Source of the DNA: an uncultured Schlesneria sp.
Lineage (GTDB): Bacteria > Planctomycetota > Planctomycetia > Planctomycetales > Planctomycetaceae
DNA length: 35,777 bases
Reading direction: 5' to 3'
Assembly: GCA_903834925.1 (NCBI GenBank)
Contig: CAILLA010000037.1
Location: forward strand, 1-35,777
Shown here: one piece after another, positions 1-9,050 of the stretch
Layout: every line of letters starts with the position of its first letter
Position numbering within the stretch: the stretch's first letter is position 1
Notes under the pieces: model-generated
The model's input: the letters and a program-made list of their open reading frames with translations, nothing else
What the model was told of the DNA's origin: nothing
Databases searched by the model: none
Translations under genes and position numbers: made by a program

Positions 1-12
1 GTTCCTCAAGAC

Positions 13-1728
13 TTACTGGTTACGACTTTGTTTGCGGAGATAATCGATTGACGATGAAATACGGGGATCGTATTTCAAAGCCTCCGCGAATCGGAGTTCG
101 GCGTCATCCTCTTTATTTGTATACCACGAATGTTCGCCGAGCTTGAAATTCGCAAGAGCCCGTTGTCGTGATGTTTTGGCTTTTTCCAGAGCAATGAGAT
201 AATTCTTCAAAGCCACGTCAGCGTTTCCCCGATAGAAATGAATACCACCGAGCGTTACCAGGACGTCCGAGTCTTCCGGGAAGCGTTCTAACAATGCTTC
301 GAGGCGCTTCATCGCGTCGTCGTTGTTTCCGAAATTCGCTTGCAGAATGGCACATCTCAGTTGTGCGTTTCGATCCTGCGGGACGGTGTCTGCGACGAAT
401 TTGGCTTGCTCGTATTGAGAGTAGATCCAGCTCTGTTCTTCTTCGCTTTTTGGAAGAGTCGGATTTCCCATCAAGGATTGAGCGTAGATCTTTTCGAGTT
501 CATTCTTGTGCGAGGTTGTCATCGGCGGGTTCAGTAGGTCGCCTGAAAACAGCAAACCCAACACGACAATCGCAGGACTCCACTTGACGAGGTGAGGAAC
601 GTTGTGCCAGGTCCATTGCAAGCGTGGTGAAGCGTTCTTCTCCGAAGCAATTCCCAAACTGACGATGTTCGCTCTCTCTCGAACTTTCCAGATAAACCCA
701 TCAAAGTAATAGTGCAGAATTGTTGACGTAAACATGATGGCATAAAAGATCCGACTGATCGCTCCATCAAGTACCAGCGGTGCGATCAGGCCCAATGCGC
801 CGTATGCGGTGATCAGCCCAAGGTAAAACAGAACCATCCCGCGGCGGAAGACGTACCTCATAAAATGGCCAAGTTGCGGGTTGACGGCCACGCGGCGGCA
901 ATTGAATAACCAGACGATGGCCAGGTATTGAACGTCATGGCAGATATCAAAAATGGCAACGCTCAGTAGTAAATTATCAACATACGTCATCACAAACCAC
1001 CATAGCCCGATGGTCGTGAAAAGCATGCACAACTTGAGAAAACTCGGCCTCGGTCCTCGATAGCACTGGGTGAGAAAATTCGCACAAAACCCAATCAAGA
1101 CGATTGTGAAAACGGCAAGCCCACTCCATTGGATCGCTTGCAGCAAACCCGATGAAATCCGAGAGCCTCCCAATGAGTTCCACAGCACGAGATTATTCGC
1201 GACCTGTTCTGGTCGTATCAACTGCGGCAGAACGAACCCGAAAAGACAGAGCAACCAGTCCCAATAAGCGGTGACGGTAGAAATCGAACCGACTTTCGCA
1301 TCATAGATTCGTACGAAACCGTACAACTGCATCAACGCATGCCACGTTGCCCACACCAGGATGATGGCGCGATACAAGTCATAGTGGTAGTAGTAAAGCG
1401 GGAAATACGCGAGAAACAGCAGCGGGGGGGCCAGCACGAATCGCCAATAGAATCGCGAAAACAGCTCTCGATCGCCATAGGCGCGCATCATCCCAGGAAG
1501 ATGATGCCCCAAGGCAAAAAACGCTGTAACGATCACAGAGATTGCTTCCGCCGATACTCCTACGCGAGATGAGTACAACAGGAGTACCGCTGGGGTCGAA
1601 ATCAGAGGTGTCAGAATTATGAGGAGATAATCAACCCACGGGCTAACGATCCATTGTTGTGAGGGAATGGATGCGACTGGATTCGTTGACGCAGGGCCAC
1701 TTATCCTGCCCGTAGGCACTGTCGCCAT
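13..1728 (-). CDS. Polytopic membrane protein with C-terminal TPR-like repeats, function unknown
   Basis: The protein is about 571 aa. From residue 30 to about 430 it is a series of hydrophobic segments (roughly ten or more membrane helices) separated by short loops rich in aromatic and His residues, such as GHHLPGMM and the YYYHYD stretch. The last 130 residues are soluble and carry TPR-like helical repeats, including a segment with AILQANFGNNDDAMKRLEAL. I chose the ATG at 1728 because GAGG lies 6 nt upstream; an in-frame TTG lies four codons earlier. It reads toward the left edge and its stop is just inside the window. I do not recognise a named family. Membrane core plus TPR tail suggests an inner-membrane protein with a protein-binding domain, but substrate and role cannot be told. 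Confidence 0.75.
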   Translation of the reverse strand: MATVPTGRISGPASTNPVASIPSQQWIVSPWVDYLLIILTPLISTPAVLLLYSSRVGVSAEAISVIVTAFFALGHHLPGMMRAYGDRELFSRFYWRFVLAPPLLFLAYFPLYYYHYDLYRAIILVWATWHALMQLYGFVRIYDAKVGSISTVTAYWDWLLCLFGFVLPQLIRPEQVANNLVLWNSLGGSRISSGLLQAIQWSGLAVFTIVLIGFCANFLTQCYRGPRPSFLKLCMLFTTIGLWWFVMTYVDNLLLSVAIFDICHDVQYLAIVWLFNCRRVAVNPQLGHFMRYVFRRGMVLFYLGLITAYGALGLIAPLVLDGAISRIFYAIMFTSTILHYYFDGFIWKVRERANIVSLGIASEKNASPRLQWTWHNVPHLVKWSPAIVVLGLLFSGDLLNPPMTTSHKNELEKIYAQSLMGNPTLPKSEEEQSWIYSQYEQAKFVADTVPQDRNAQLRCAILQANFGNNDDAMKRLEALLERFPEDSDVLVTLGGIHFYRGNADVALKNYLIALEKAKTSRQRALANFKLGEHSWYTNKEDDAELRFAEALKYDPRISSSIDYLRKQSRNQ

Positions 1729-1839
1729 AGCATACCTCAATAACGATTGTGAGCCCTGGCATCAGTCCATATCTCATGTAACGCGCCTTGCTGGATGTCC
1801 TCTTTTAAAAAGAACTCACAATTTGACAATCACTGCTTT

Positions 1840-2304
1840 CTACTTCGTTACCAGGTCGTAATTGACATCCTCGTCTGGTGTTCCTTCTTCAACCTTTAAT
1901 TCAATCGTATTCTTACTGGGATCTTGATATTTACCCTTGAACAAATCGACTCCAGTGCCATTCTTCTTCGGGTTCGGAACGTGCGTAAAACCCAACAAGT
2001 ACTTCCCCGGTTCCACGCCATCGCAAGTCAGGTATGTTGACCAGCAATATTTTCCGTCCTCGTCAGTTCGACATTCCTTAATCGGACTAGCGGTATTACC
2101 GCCACGATACAGGAAAAGATTGACCCCTGCTGCGGGGTTTCCGTCGATATTGACAACACCCCCAATGGACACAACCTCTTTCAGTTCCCCGCCAGCCATC
2201 GATTGCAGCCGCTCTTTGGAAACATCTTTCTTCTTGTCATTCATGCAACCGGAAAACGACACTAGCCCCAACAAACAGGCCGTTACAACGTGTTTCAGTT
2301 TCAC
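1840..2304 (-). CDS. Small lipoprotein with carboxypeptidase-regulatory-like fold
   Basis: This 154-aa protein starts with a lipoprotein signal peptide: a basic N-terminus, a short hydrophobic core and the lipobox LVSFSGC, so Cys20 would be lipidated. The mature part is charged and then contains an Ig-like segment (VVNIDGNPAAGVNLFLYRGG, later DEDGKYCWS and GKYLLGF) typical of the carboxypeptidase-regulatory-like lipoproteins common in planctomycetes. The start is GTG, with GGAACGGA a few bases upstream. It lies downstream of the DUF1559 gene on the same strand, separated by a hairpin at 2351-2386. Such small lipoproteins often accompany DUF1559 genes; the function is not known. The gene itself is convincing, the fold assignment moderately so. 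Confidence 0.7.
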   Translation of the reverse strand: MKLKHVVTACLLGLVSFSGCMNDKKKDVSKERLQSMAGGELKEVVSIGGVVNIDGNPAAGVNLFLYRGGNTASPIKECRTDEDGKYCWSTYLTCDGVEPGKYLLGFTHVPNPKKNGTGVDLFKGKYQDPSKNTIELKVEEGTPDEDVNYDLVTK

Positions 2305-2350
2305 AATTCCGTTCCCAATTCGAGAGATATTATCTGCTTTTAATAAAGTT

Positions 2351-2386
2351 CACGCACCAACCCGAATTTTTTCGAATTGGTGCGTG
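2351..2386 (-). terminator. Hairpin between DUF1559 and lipoprotein genes
   Basis: Perfect 10-bp arms, CACGCACCAA and TTGGTGCGTG, surround a 16-nt AT-rich loop that can partly pair further. It lies just after the DUF1559 stop on the minus strand. The sequence that follows on that strand is AT-rich (AACTTTATTAAAAG) but has no clean U-tract, so termination is likely but not certain. It could instead modulate read-through into the lipoprotein gene. Confidence 0.5.
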
Positions 2387-2442
2387 ACATCACGAAACAA
2401 ATACGGAAATCCACAAGCAAGAAGCAGCAGATGAATGATTAA

Positions 2443-3549
2443 TTAGAATTCACCTACAGGATTACCGTCATTGAAGAGCACAAGACGGGCCATCGTTTCG
2501 AGATTCACGTTTTGACTGATAAACCGAACAGTTCCGTCAGCCATCGCGAAATGTGCACCACCTACGTGGAAACTGTAATAGTTGCTGTAATTTAAGCAAT
2601 TAATGGCACATCCACCATCCGACTCGCTGACATTATGAATCGAACCTGGGGATCGACCACGAACATCCGTTCCAGTGGACCATTGCCAGTCTGTCCACGC
2701 TGGACCCATCGCTCGCAATGCGCTACCACTTGCACACCCATCACAGAACCTTCCAACGGGTTTGCCCATCGCCCACATTTGGCTGCCTGCCGCCGTATTT
2801 TCGCCCATGAGAATTGTATTCGATGTTCCGTCGATAATTTCGGCGATTCTAACTCCAGCAGTGCCCGCTCCTTGAGACGAATTAATATCCAGCACCCCAG
2901 CGAAAGGGCCGTAGTTAGTCCCATTGAGCGTTCCATGCATATTGCCTCGGGGCCACTTGCCAACGTAATCCAATGCACCACCGGCATGGTAAACGGTCGG
3001 CGAATCACCGTTCCAGTCTTCCTGGTAGTTATAAACCCTGCTTGAGTGCGGGGTCGATGGACAGATGTACCCGGGAATCACTGCGGTGGTCACAGCCAAA
3101 CTTTGAGGCGTCGAATACGGCGAGCCTGTCACATAATTAAGGACCGATCCCGTCGCTAATGTCTTGTCGGTAAAGCTCATGTTGACCGAAAAATTGATCG
3201 TGTTGTAGAGGGGTGCCTGATCGATGAACGGAAGAACAAATTCCGGCCATGCGTGAAAATTGCCATCGTCCCGCGTACTTGGGATCCCTTCACCGAAACC
3301 AACTGTTGGACCATCAAGAGCGAGCAATGCTGGAACAAACCGGCCATAGGTACTTTCGTAATTGTGGAACGCCAAACCCATCTGCTTCAAATTGTTTTTG
3401 CATTGTGCACGTCGAGCAGCTTCACGAGCTTGCTGCACCGCTGGCAACAGCAATGCAATGAGAACTGCAATGATTGCAATCACAACAAGCAATTCAATCA
3501 ATGTGAATGCTCGCTGCCTTGATCGATGACTTACGATTGTCCTAACCAT
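2443..3549 (-). CDS. DUF1559 domain protein with prepilin-type N-terminus
   Basis: The protein is 368 aa. It begins with a short basic leader and the type II secretion/prepilin motif RAFTLIELLVVIAIIAVLIA, then the QQAREAARRAQCKNNLKQMG segment diagnostic of the planctomycete DUF1559 family. The body has the family motif AEIIDGTSNTILMGEN, and the C-terminus carries the H-X9-DG motif (FHVGGAHFAMADGTVRFIS). The ATG is preceded by AAGGAG at 8 nt. The family is greatly expanded in Planctomycetes and is thought to form pilin-like or surface fibres processed by a prepilin peptidase; the exact role of this copy is unknown. Family assignment is very secure. Confidence 0.95.
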   Translation of the reverse strand: MVRTIVSHRSRQRAFTLIELLVVIAIIAVLIALLLPAVQQAREAARRAQCKNNLKQMGLAFHNYESTYGRFVPALLALDGPTVGFGEGIPSTRDDGNFHAWPEFVLPFIDQAPLYNTINFSVNMSFTDKTLATGSVLNYVTGSPYSTPQSLAVTTAVIPGYICPSTPHSSRVYNYQEDWNGDSPTVYHAGGALDYVGKWPRGNMHGTLNGTNYGPFAGVLDINSSQGAGTAGVRIAEIIDGTSNTILMGENTAAGSQMWAMGKPVGRFCDGCASGSALRAMGPAWTDWQWSTGTDVRGRSPGSIHNVSESDGGCAINCLNYSNYYSFHVGGAHFAMADGTVRFISQNVNLETMARLVLFNDGNPVGEF

Positions 3550-4145
3550 CAGAGACGCTCCTTTAAATAAAATCTAAAAACGCAGCCACAGAAAACCGGA
3601 AAACAAATTACCAAAGGTTGAAAACAGCCCTACAAATCGGAAAAAGAAGACTGGCGAAAAAGCGAAATTAGCGATTTGAACCGAGTCGCCATTTTGAAAT
3701 GTGCAGAGAATTCTAACCACGAATGCAAGGAAATCAAAGCAAAAACTGTTAACATTAGGCTAAAAAATGGCTTTTTTTCGATTGCAACAAATTGCTTCAA
3801 CAATAGAGCATTCTTGTGCGAAGCAGCGTTCGCGTAAATTGCATGAACCCTACTTCCTGGGACTTAAACGAAGCCCTCTGCGCATAAGCAGAAAGGCTGT
3901 AGTAAGCCGGTCATCAGCCCTGCCTTTCCAAGCACGAGCGGACGCTTTTTTGCTGCAAATCAATACCGTCACCCGAATACTCAGGTGCGCCGCTGTTTGG
4001 GTAAGTTGCTCGCATGGAACTTCCCCAAACATTGCTTCACGTTTCGGAGATTCTTGAAATCAACCGGCTTTGGACAGAATTTTCGACCTTCGGCCGATGT
4101 GTTGCGATTGTAAGAGATGTCGTGCGATTCCTCTGAGAAAACAAG
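3550..4145. other. Gene-free spacer of about 600 bp
   Basis: No open frame here has a convincing start, codon pattern or recognisable protein. The part next to 3550 is A-rich and should hold the promoter of the DUF1559 gene. I see no strong hairpin that would mark the end of the ABC ATPase gene. Confidence 0.5.
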
Positions 4146-5156
4146 CTAAACCTTATCCCCAACTCCGGCAATTGCGGATTCTGACTCTTGCGGTCGGGTA
4201 AACGAGATGAAGGCTTCCTCCAGGTCGGTTTGAACTTCTCGAAATTGTGTGACGTTGGCGTCCGACTGGATGAGTTGTTTTAACAAAAGTCCCAGTTCCC
4301 GTTCAGGCTTTGCCGTACGAAAGCGAACGATCGCTTCCGTAAGGGCTTCCGTCACTTCGGCGGCAGGCTCAAGGTAATTACGAATAATCTTCGCAGCTCC
4401 GGCCACTTCTTCGGACGAGAGGAATTGCACTTCGATCGTTCGCTTCTGGCTGACCTGCCGTCCGATTTCTTCGATAGTGCCGAACGCCCGCAGCTTCCCA
4501 TGGGTGATGATGGCAACCTGCTGACAAATTCTGGCCAACTCTGGAAGGATATGACTCGTGACCACAAGGGTTTTTCCTTGCCGCGCAAGCTCGATCAACA
4601 GGTCTCGCATTTCGATACGCGCTTGTGGATCAAGTCCATTCACAGGCTCGTCAAGAATCAATACTTTCGGGTCATGCAACAATGTACGAGTCAAGCCGAC
4701 TCGCTGCTGCATGCCATGACTTAAACTCTCAACGTAGCGATCCTTCATGTAGGTTGTTCCCGTCATGTCCATAACTTCTGAAATCCGTTTAGCCCGGATT
4801 CCGGCTGGAATGGAAAACGCCGCACCGAAGAAATCGAGATACTCGCGGACCCGCATATTGTCATACGAGCCGAACTTATCGGGCATATAACCGACAAGCC
4901 GCTTGATCTGTTCCGAATCGCTGACGCAATCCACACCTGCGATCGTTGCCGAGCCGGAAGTAGGCTTTATCAGCCCTACGAGAATTTTGATCGTTGTTGT
5001 CTTTCCTGCACCGTTGGGACCTATCAATCCCAGAATCTGACCAGCTTTTAGAGACAAACTGACACCATCCAACGCAGTAAATGACCCGTAGCGCTTCGTC
5101 AAGTTTTCGAGGCAAAGAACCGGTTCGCCGCCAGCGTTTTCGGAAGGTGCACTCAT
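4146..5156 (-). CDS. ABC transporter ATP-binding protein
   Basis: The 336-aa protein has a complete nucleotide-binding domain: Walker A GPNGAGKTT near residue 47, Q-loop region around GYMPDKFGSYDNM, signature LSHGMQQRVGL, Walker B VLILDEPVNGLDP and the switch histidine in VTSHILPEL. A C-terminal extension of about 90 residues (from about 235) resembles the DUF4162-type tail of ABC-2 exporter ATPases. It would energise export by a separate membrane permease. That permease is not adjacent: the next gene on the same strand is DUF1559, and the upstream gene is divergent. The substrate cannot be told; ABC-2 type export, such as lipid, polysaccharide or drug, is the best guess. Confidence 0.92.
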   Translation of the reverse strand: MSAPSENAGGEPVLCLENLTKRYGSFTALDGVSLSLKAGQILGLIGPNGAGKTTTIKILVGLIKPTSGSATIAGVDCVSDSEQIKRLVGYMPDKFGSYDNMRVREYLDFFGAAFSIPAGIRAKRISEVMDMTGTTYMKDRYVESLSHGMQQRVGLTRTLLHDPKVLILDEPVNGLDPQARIEMRDLLIELARQGKTLVVTSHILPELARICQQVAIITHGKLRAFGTIEEIGRQVSQKRTIEVQFLSSEEVAGAAKIIRNYLEPAAEVTEALTEAIVRFRTAKPERELGLLLKQLIQSDANVTQFREVQTDLEEAFISFTRPQESESAIAGVGDKV

Positions 5157-5541
5157 GGTCGTCTACTTAATCCTGTACTGTGCTGATTCAGATTGGTGCG
5201 CCAACTTCGATCAATGATCCTATGACATCGAGAACGATAATCGATTCGGAATCCCAACTCGTAAGAATACTCGATTTCGGATCGGGCAGCAAAAACGACA
5301 ACGATCGACCGTGGCAAGGTTGCAAGGAATCATTCTTGATGAGAAAGTTAGTCTCTTGCGTTACGATGAGAACATCAGGCTTCGAGAGCCGTTTCCGTAA
5401 ATTTTCGAAATGGAAATTCAGCTCCCCCATTTTTGGGTTTGTCGATGCAATCACCGAATCTCGAACTCATTTCCAAAAACGAATTCCGTTGAAGATACTG
5501 AATACAACAACCACCCGCAACTTAACCATGGCGAAACATTC
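5157..5541. other. Divergent intergenic region
   Basis: This spacer separates the minus-strand ABC ATPase from the plus-strand DUF5009-like gene and should hold both promoters. I see no strong dyad or obvious -35/-10 pair. An upstream in-frame extension of the plus-strand gene to 5410 lacks hydrophobic or conserved sequence and is taken as untranslated. Confidence 0.4.
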
Positions 5542-6867
5542 ATGTCCTCGAATCAACCAGTAACCACTTCGACCGACAAACTTGAAAACGTTTCGAAGCC
5601 TTTGGCTTTACCAGGACGTGTCGGTTCACTTGACCAGTTCCGTGGCTACGCAGTTGCCACGATGTTTATCGTAAATTTCTGCGGAGACTTGAAGGCGATT
5701 CCTGACTGGATCAAGCATCACGACACATTTTTCAGTTATGCCGACTCCATCATGCCCGGCTTCCTTTTTGCTGCAGGCTTCTCATACCGGCTGACGATGC
5801 TTCGCCGAGTTGCACGCGACGGGGCTGCCGTGGCTTATCGTCACGCGGTGTGGCGCGGATTGGGATTGGTGGCGGTGTCACTGGCGATGTATGGATTCAA
5901 CGGTGTGATTGCTAAATCATGGAATGAAATCAACCCCAATCAAGTCTGGGACTTCTTCGCGGGATTGCTTAAGGCAAACCTATGGGAAACATTAGCGATC
6001 ATCGGCGTCAGCCAGATTGTTGTGCTTCCATTTATTTGTGCGAGAACTCCGGTGATCGTGTTGGGAATGCTGGGGCTTCTCACGGGGCACATGTTGTTCA
6101 GCTATTCCTTCAATTTCGCATTTATCTTCGGCCAACCAAACTGGCTGGACACTTATTGGGGCGCGGCGAAACAGGGATGCTGGGACGGAGGGGTTTTTGG
6201 GACGATGTCCTGGGGCGCGATTATGCTGGCAGGCGCGCTGGCTCACGACATGATCATTGGTCGACAACCTGGGCAATCGGCTCGCCGTTTACTTGCCTGC
6301 GGTATTTTGCTGATGGTTGTCGCGTACGGATTGTCTTGCATCTCAACGGTGTACGACGTTCCGCCCGACACCCCTCCTGCACCACGTGATATCGCTGTAT
6401 CGCCCGTATTTCCGTCGAGTGCTCAATTGAGTGCCAACAAGATTCAGTTAGCCGAAGCCCCCTTCTTTGCCCCGCCGCCAAAAACTCTTGGCGAGTTGCA
6501 ACGATTACAGGCAGATGGCAAAGCCCCCTCACCGCCGCGTTTGCGGCCATACAACTATTGGATGATGAGCAAGCGAATCGTCACGATGCCGTTTTCCCTG
6601 TTCGCTGCCGGCTTCTCAATGGCGATCCTGGCCGCGTTTACAGTGCTCACTGACATGTACGGTGTAACGATCAGCCTGTTTCGCACCTTCGGTACGAACG
6701 CATTGGCAGCCTATTTCCTGCATCATGCAATCGAAGTGGCTGTGCATGGCATTGTCCCAAAGGATTCTCCCCTTTGGTGGTGCTTGATCGGACTGGCGCT
6801 CTTTTACTTCACGACCTACATTTTTGTCCGTTTCCTCGAGAAGCAAAAAGTGTATATACGGCTGTAA
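5542..6867 (+). CDS. DUF5009/HGSNAT-like multipass membrane protein
   Basis: The 441-aa protein carries the conserved N-terminal motif [18 protein letters not shown], seen in the DUF5009 / heparan-alpha-glucosaminide N-acetyltransferase-like family. About ten membrane helices follow, with loops such as [16 protein letters not shown]. Members of this family are presumed transmembrane acyltransferases acting on sugars. Between two helices (about residues 270-340) is a long proline-rich extracytoplasmic insertion. I chose the ATG at 5542, just before a short polar N-terminus and close to the conserved motif; the Shine-Dalgarno is weak. It is a stand-alone gene. The family call is good, but the activity is inferred. 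Confidence 0.82.
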   Translation: MSSNQPVTTSTDKLENVSKPLALPGRVGSLDQFRGYAVATMFIVNFCGDLKAIPDWIKHHDTFFSYADSIMPGFLFAAGFSYRLTMLRRVARDGAAVAYRHAVWRGLGLVAVSLAMYGFNGVIAKSWNEINPNQVWDFFAGLLKANLWETLAIIGVSQIVVLPFICARTPVIVLGMLGLLTGHMLFSYSFNFAFIFGQPNWLDTYWGAAKQGCWDGGVFGTMSWGAIMLAGALAHDMIIGRQPGQSARRLLACGILLMVVAYGLSCISTVYDVPPDTPPAPRDIAVSPVFPSSAQLSANKIQLAEAPFFAPPPKTLGELQRLQADGKAPSPPRLRPYNYWMMSKRIVTMPFSLFAAGFSMAILAAFTVLTDMYGVTISLFRTFGTNALAAYFLHHAIEVAVHGIVPKDSPLWWCLIGLALFYFTTYIFVRFLEKQKVYIRL

Positions 6868-7079
6868 TCTCGGCTGCCAACAATGCAGTTCGGTCTGCGC
6901 TGACTTCCTGTCCTGGCCGATCTATCATTTGCGGTAGAAGATGTCGCTTGCCAACATCGATAAACCACGGAAGCTTCGTCATTGAATACAGGGGCCCTCG
7001 ATAACGATGCCTCGTAAAGATGATGGCAAAACAGGAAGCCTATTCCGCTCTGTCGCCGAACCACACGCTGACGTGGTGA

Positions 7080-7470
7080 TCCGCAACGGCTGCGGATATG
7101 GTCCGAACTGGCCGAACATCTCCAGGAAGATGAGTGACATCACGAGTGTCGTGGGTTCTGGTACGGCCGTGATCTGGACCAAAACGCCAGTGTCCTCATT
7201 CGAGCCACCGGCGGTGATGTAAAGAAATGCCTCACCATGAATGGTACGACAGGGAATTAAAGGCACAATTGTCCCGCGCGTCTCCAGGGGAATAATACAC
7301 CGAACCGGGACGGGAACCGAAGATACCGTGCGGATAAAAGTCGCTGCCACAAATGAGTTGGTGAGATAGTGTCATCCATACAGCACTTGGAACCCCCGCC
7401 AGCCCCATCTTCCATCGGCGAGAGGCGATCATTCGCCAAGCATGACGGTACGGTGTTACTCGTCCCGTCC
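7080..7470 (-). pseudogene. Decayed exported-protein gene with PEP-CTERM-like anchor
   Basis: On the minus strand one frame reads AFLYITAGGSNEDTGVLVQI followed by AVPEPTTLVMSLIFLEMFG, which looks like the end of a PEP-CTERM protein: a VPEP motif (codons at 7148-7165) and a hydrophobic stretch. About 300 bp upstream, in a different frame, 7452-7469 encodes DGTSNT, a hexapeptide typical of DUF1559 proteins. No single frame joins them and no start or basic terminus is intact. The simplest reading is a gene broken by frameshifts. The PEP motif may be real while the DGTSNT match could be chance. Confidence 0.4.
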
Positions 7471-8072
7471 CGAACGGATGAAATCGAGACCGTTCACGAG
7501 ACATTCGATTGTAAGTCATCAATGATAATTCTGTTGTTACCGGTCATCTGATCCAGGTAATCCAACGCGGACGGATCGTGTTTCTTGAATAGTAGCTGTA
7601 GTTGTCGTGAAAGGAGAGAGAAACCAGACCGACATCCGCCAAATCATTTTTAGTGGAATCCAAACTCTGTCCGGCGAGATGTCAAAACTTTCGAAGCATG
7701 ATCGCATCCTTCGGCTTAGTCGATCGCAAAAGAACCCAATTTGCACTTTGCTCGACCTTAGAAATGTCTTGAAGTCATCGCCTTAACAATTCATTCATGA
7801 AATTGATCGGGTAATTCACCGGGCATCGACATTTGCATCAAGGTCCCCGCAACTCCCCCAGACTACCGAAGTGGAATCTTCTGTTGTCAGGCGATTTTTC
7901 CTAATCGAAAAAGTCATCGGAAGCAATATTTTTAAGTAACGCCGTTCGGAAATTCCGCGACTTGGGACGTCGTATTTCCGTCATGCTCAATCGTTAGTCG
8001 GTTCGATGATGATCTTAGCGATCATGGCTTTTTTAGCCATTCGCCCGACATGATGTTGGAGGTACTGCAAAT
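7471..8072. other. Gene-poor spacer before the FHA gene
   Basis: No convincing coding frame is seen. A short hairpin at 8024-8040 (ATGGCT arms around a T-run) lies about 30 nt before the FHA-gene start. The rest may be further remains of the decayed gene at 7080-7470. Confidence 0.35.
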
Positions 8073-8858
8073 ATGTTCAAGTCACTTCGGTCATCCACCC
8101 AGTCGGACTCTTCATTTGTCGGTGACTCAACTGACGTTGCGGTTGCCCTTCAGCTGGAGCATCAATCCGTCCTTGTGGCTCATGACGGTTTTACCATCGG
8201 ATCGGGTCGTCATTGTGATCTGAAGTTCACCGAACCTTCGATCCCATTCCTCCACAGCGTGATCCATAAGCAGTGCGGAGCCGTTTGGATCGAAGCGGCT
8301 GACGAAGCGGCTTTCTTACAGGTAAACGACCGACCGTGTCGACGAATGGCTCTTCGACACGGTGACCGGCTGAAAATTGGCTCTATTGGTCTCGTCATTG
8401 ATCTTGGGATTCCACGTACGCAATTCGCCGAAGAATCATCTATCGATGACCATGTTGAAGAAGATCTACAGTCACTCACTGCGGAGGAATTGTGTGATCG
8501 AATTGTGACAGAACAAACGATGGTCCAGGAGTTGACGGAAGAAGACTCCGGCTGGGCGGCCCTAATGGATGCAATTAAAGCCGTTCGCGTCGAACCGATG
8601 ATGAACGAAATGGCGGAAGGGACAACTTTTCCACTGCCTGAGGAACTCGTTGCTTACGATGCACTTTTTGGACAAATTCAGGAACTGCATGAAACGATCA
8701 TCGATCGTTCGAGGGAACTGAACCAGAAGGAAGCGGAAGTCCTCGCGTCAACGTCGATCATCGAAGAGTCCCAACAGCGAGTCACCCAACGGCTCGACGA
8801 AATCCTTGATCAGTTGAATAAATCGGAAGGTCAGACAGAACTCAGAGCCAGTGCTTAG
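8073..8858 (+). CDS. FHA-domain protein with C-terminal coiled coil
   Basis: The 261-aa protein has a forkhead-associated domain at about residues 24-112. The visible landmarks are GSGRHCDLKF (residues 43-52) with the binding-loop Arg, LHSVIHKQ (60-67) in place of the usual SxxH loop, and VNDRP then LRHGDRLKIG (94-103). FHA domains bind phosphothreonine peptides, so partners of Ser/Thr kinases are expected. The C-terminal third is acidic and then helical (about 205-255) with heptad-like Glu/Gln/Leu pattern, probably a coiled coil. There is no signal peptide or membrane segment, so it should be cytoplasmic. GGAGG lies 10 nt before the ATG. No kinase gene is adjacent. Confidence 0.88.
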   Translation: MFKSLRSSTQSDSSFVGDSTDVAVALQLEHQSVLVAHDGFTIGSGRHCDLKFTEPSIPFLHSVIHKQCGAVWIEAADEAAFLQVNDRPCRRMALRHGDRLKIGSIGLVIDLGIPRTQFAEESSIDDHVEEDLQSLTAEELCDRIVTEQTMVQELTEEDSGWAALMDAIKAVRVEPMMNEMAEGTTFPLPEELVAYDALFGQIQELHETIIDRSRELNQKEAEVLASTSIIEESQQRVTQRLDEILDQLNKSEGQTELRASA

Positions 8859-9050
8859 CCCCATCCGCTGGCTACATGCTACAATCAAACTACCACAAGC
8901 AGTTGTTATGTCAAACGGATTTCAAAACAACGGTTCGTGCCGGGCGGCAAATAAACATGGTCGTGAGTGTTTGTTTGAAGGGAAACGCTTCATTTCGGAG
9001 TGCTTAGGGCGTTTCAATCCGCATGTATTTGTCGCCGTCTGCGGGATTGA

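Noticed and set aside
3767-4057. Possible small plus-strand gene of 96 aa
   Set aside because: No Shine-Dalgarno, no recognisable motif and basic, low-complexity composition typical of chance frames.
7007-7222. Possible 71-aa plus-strand gene
   Set aside because: Opposite strand carries the better motif (VPEPTT and hydrophobic tail), and no ribosome site is seen.
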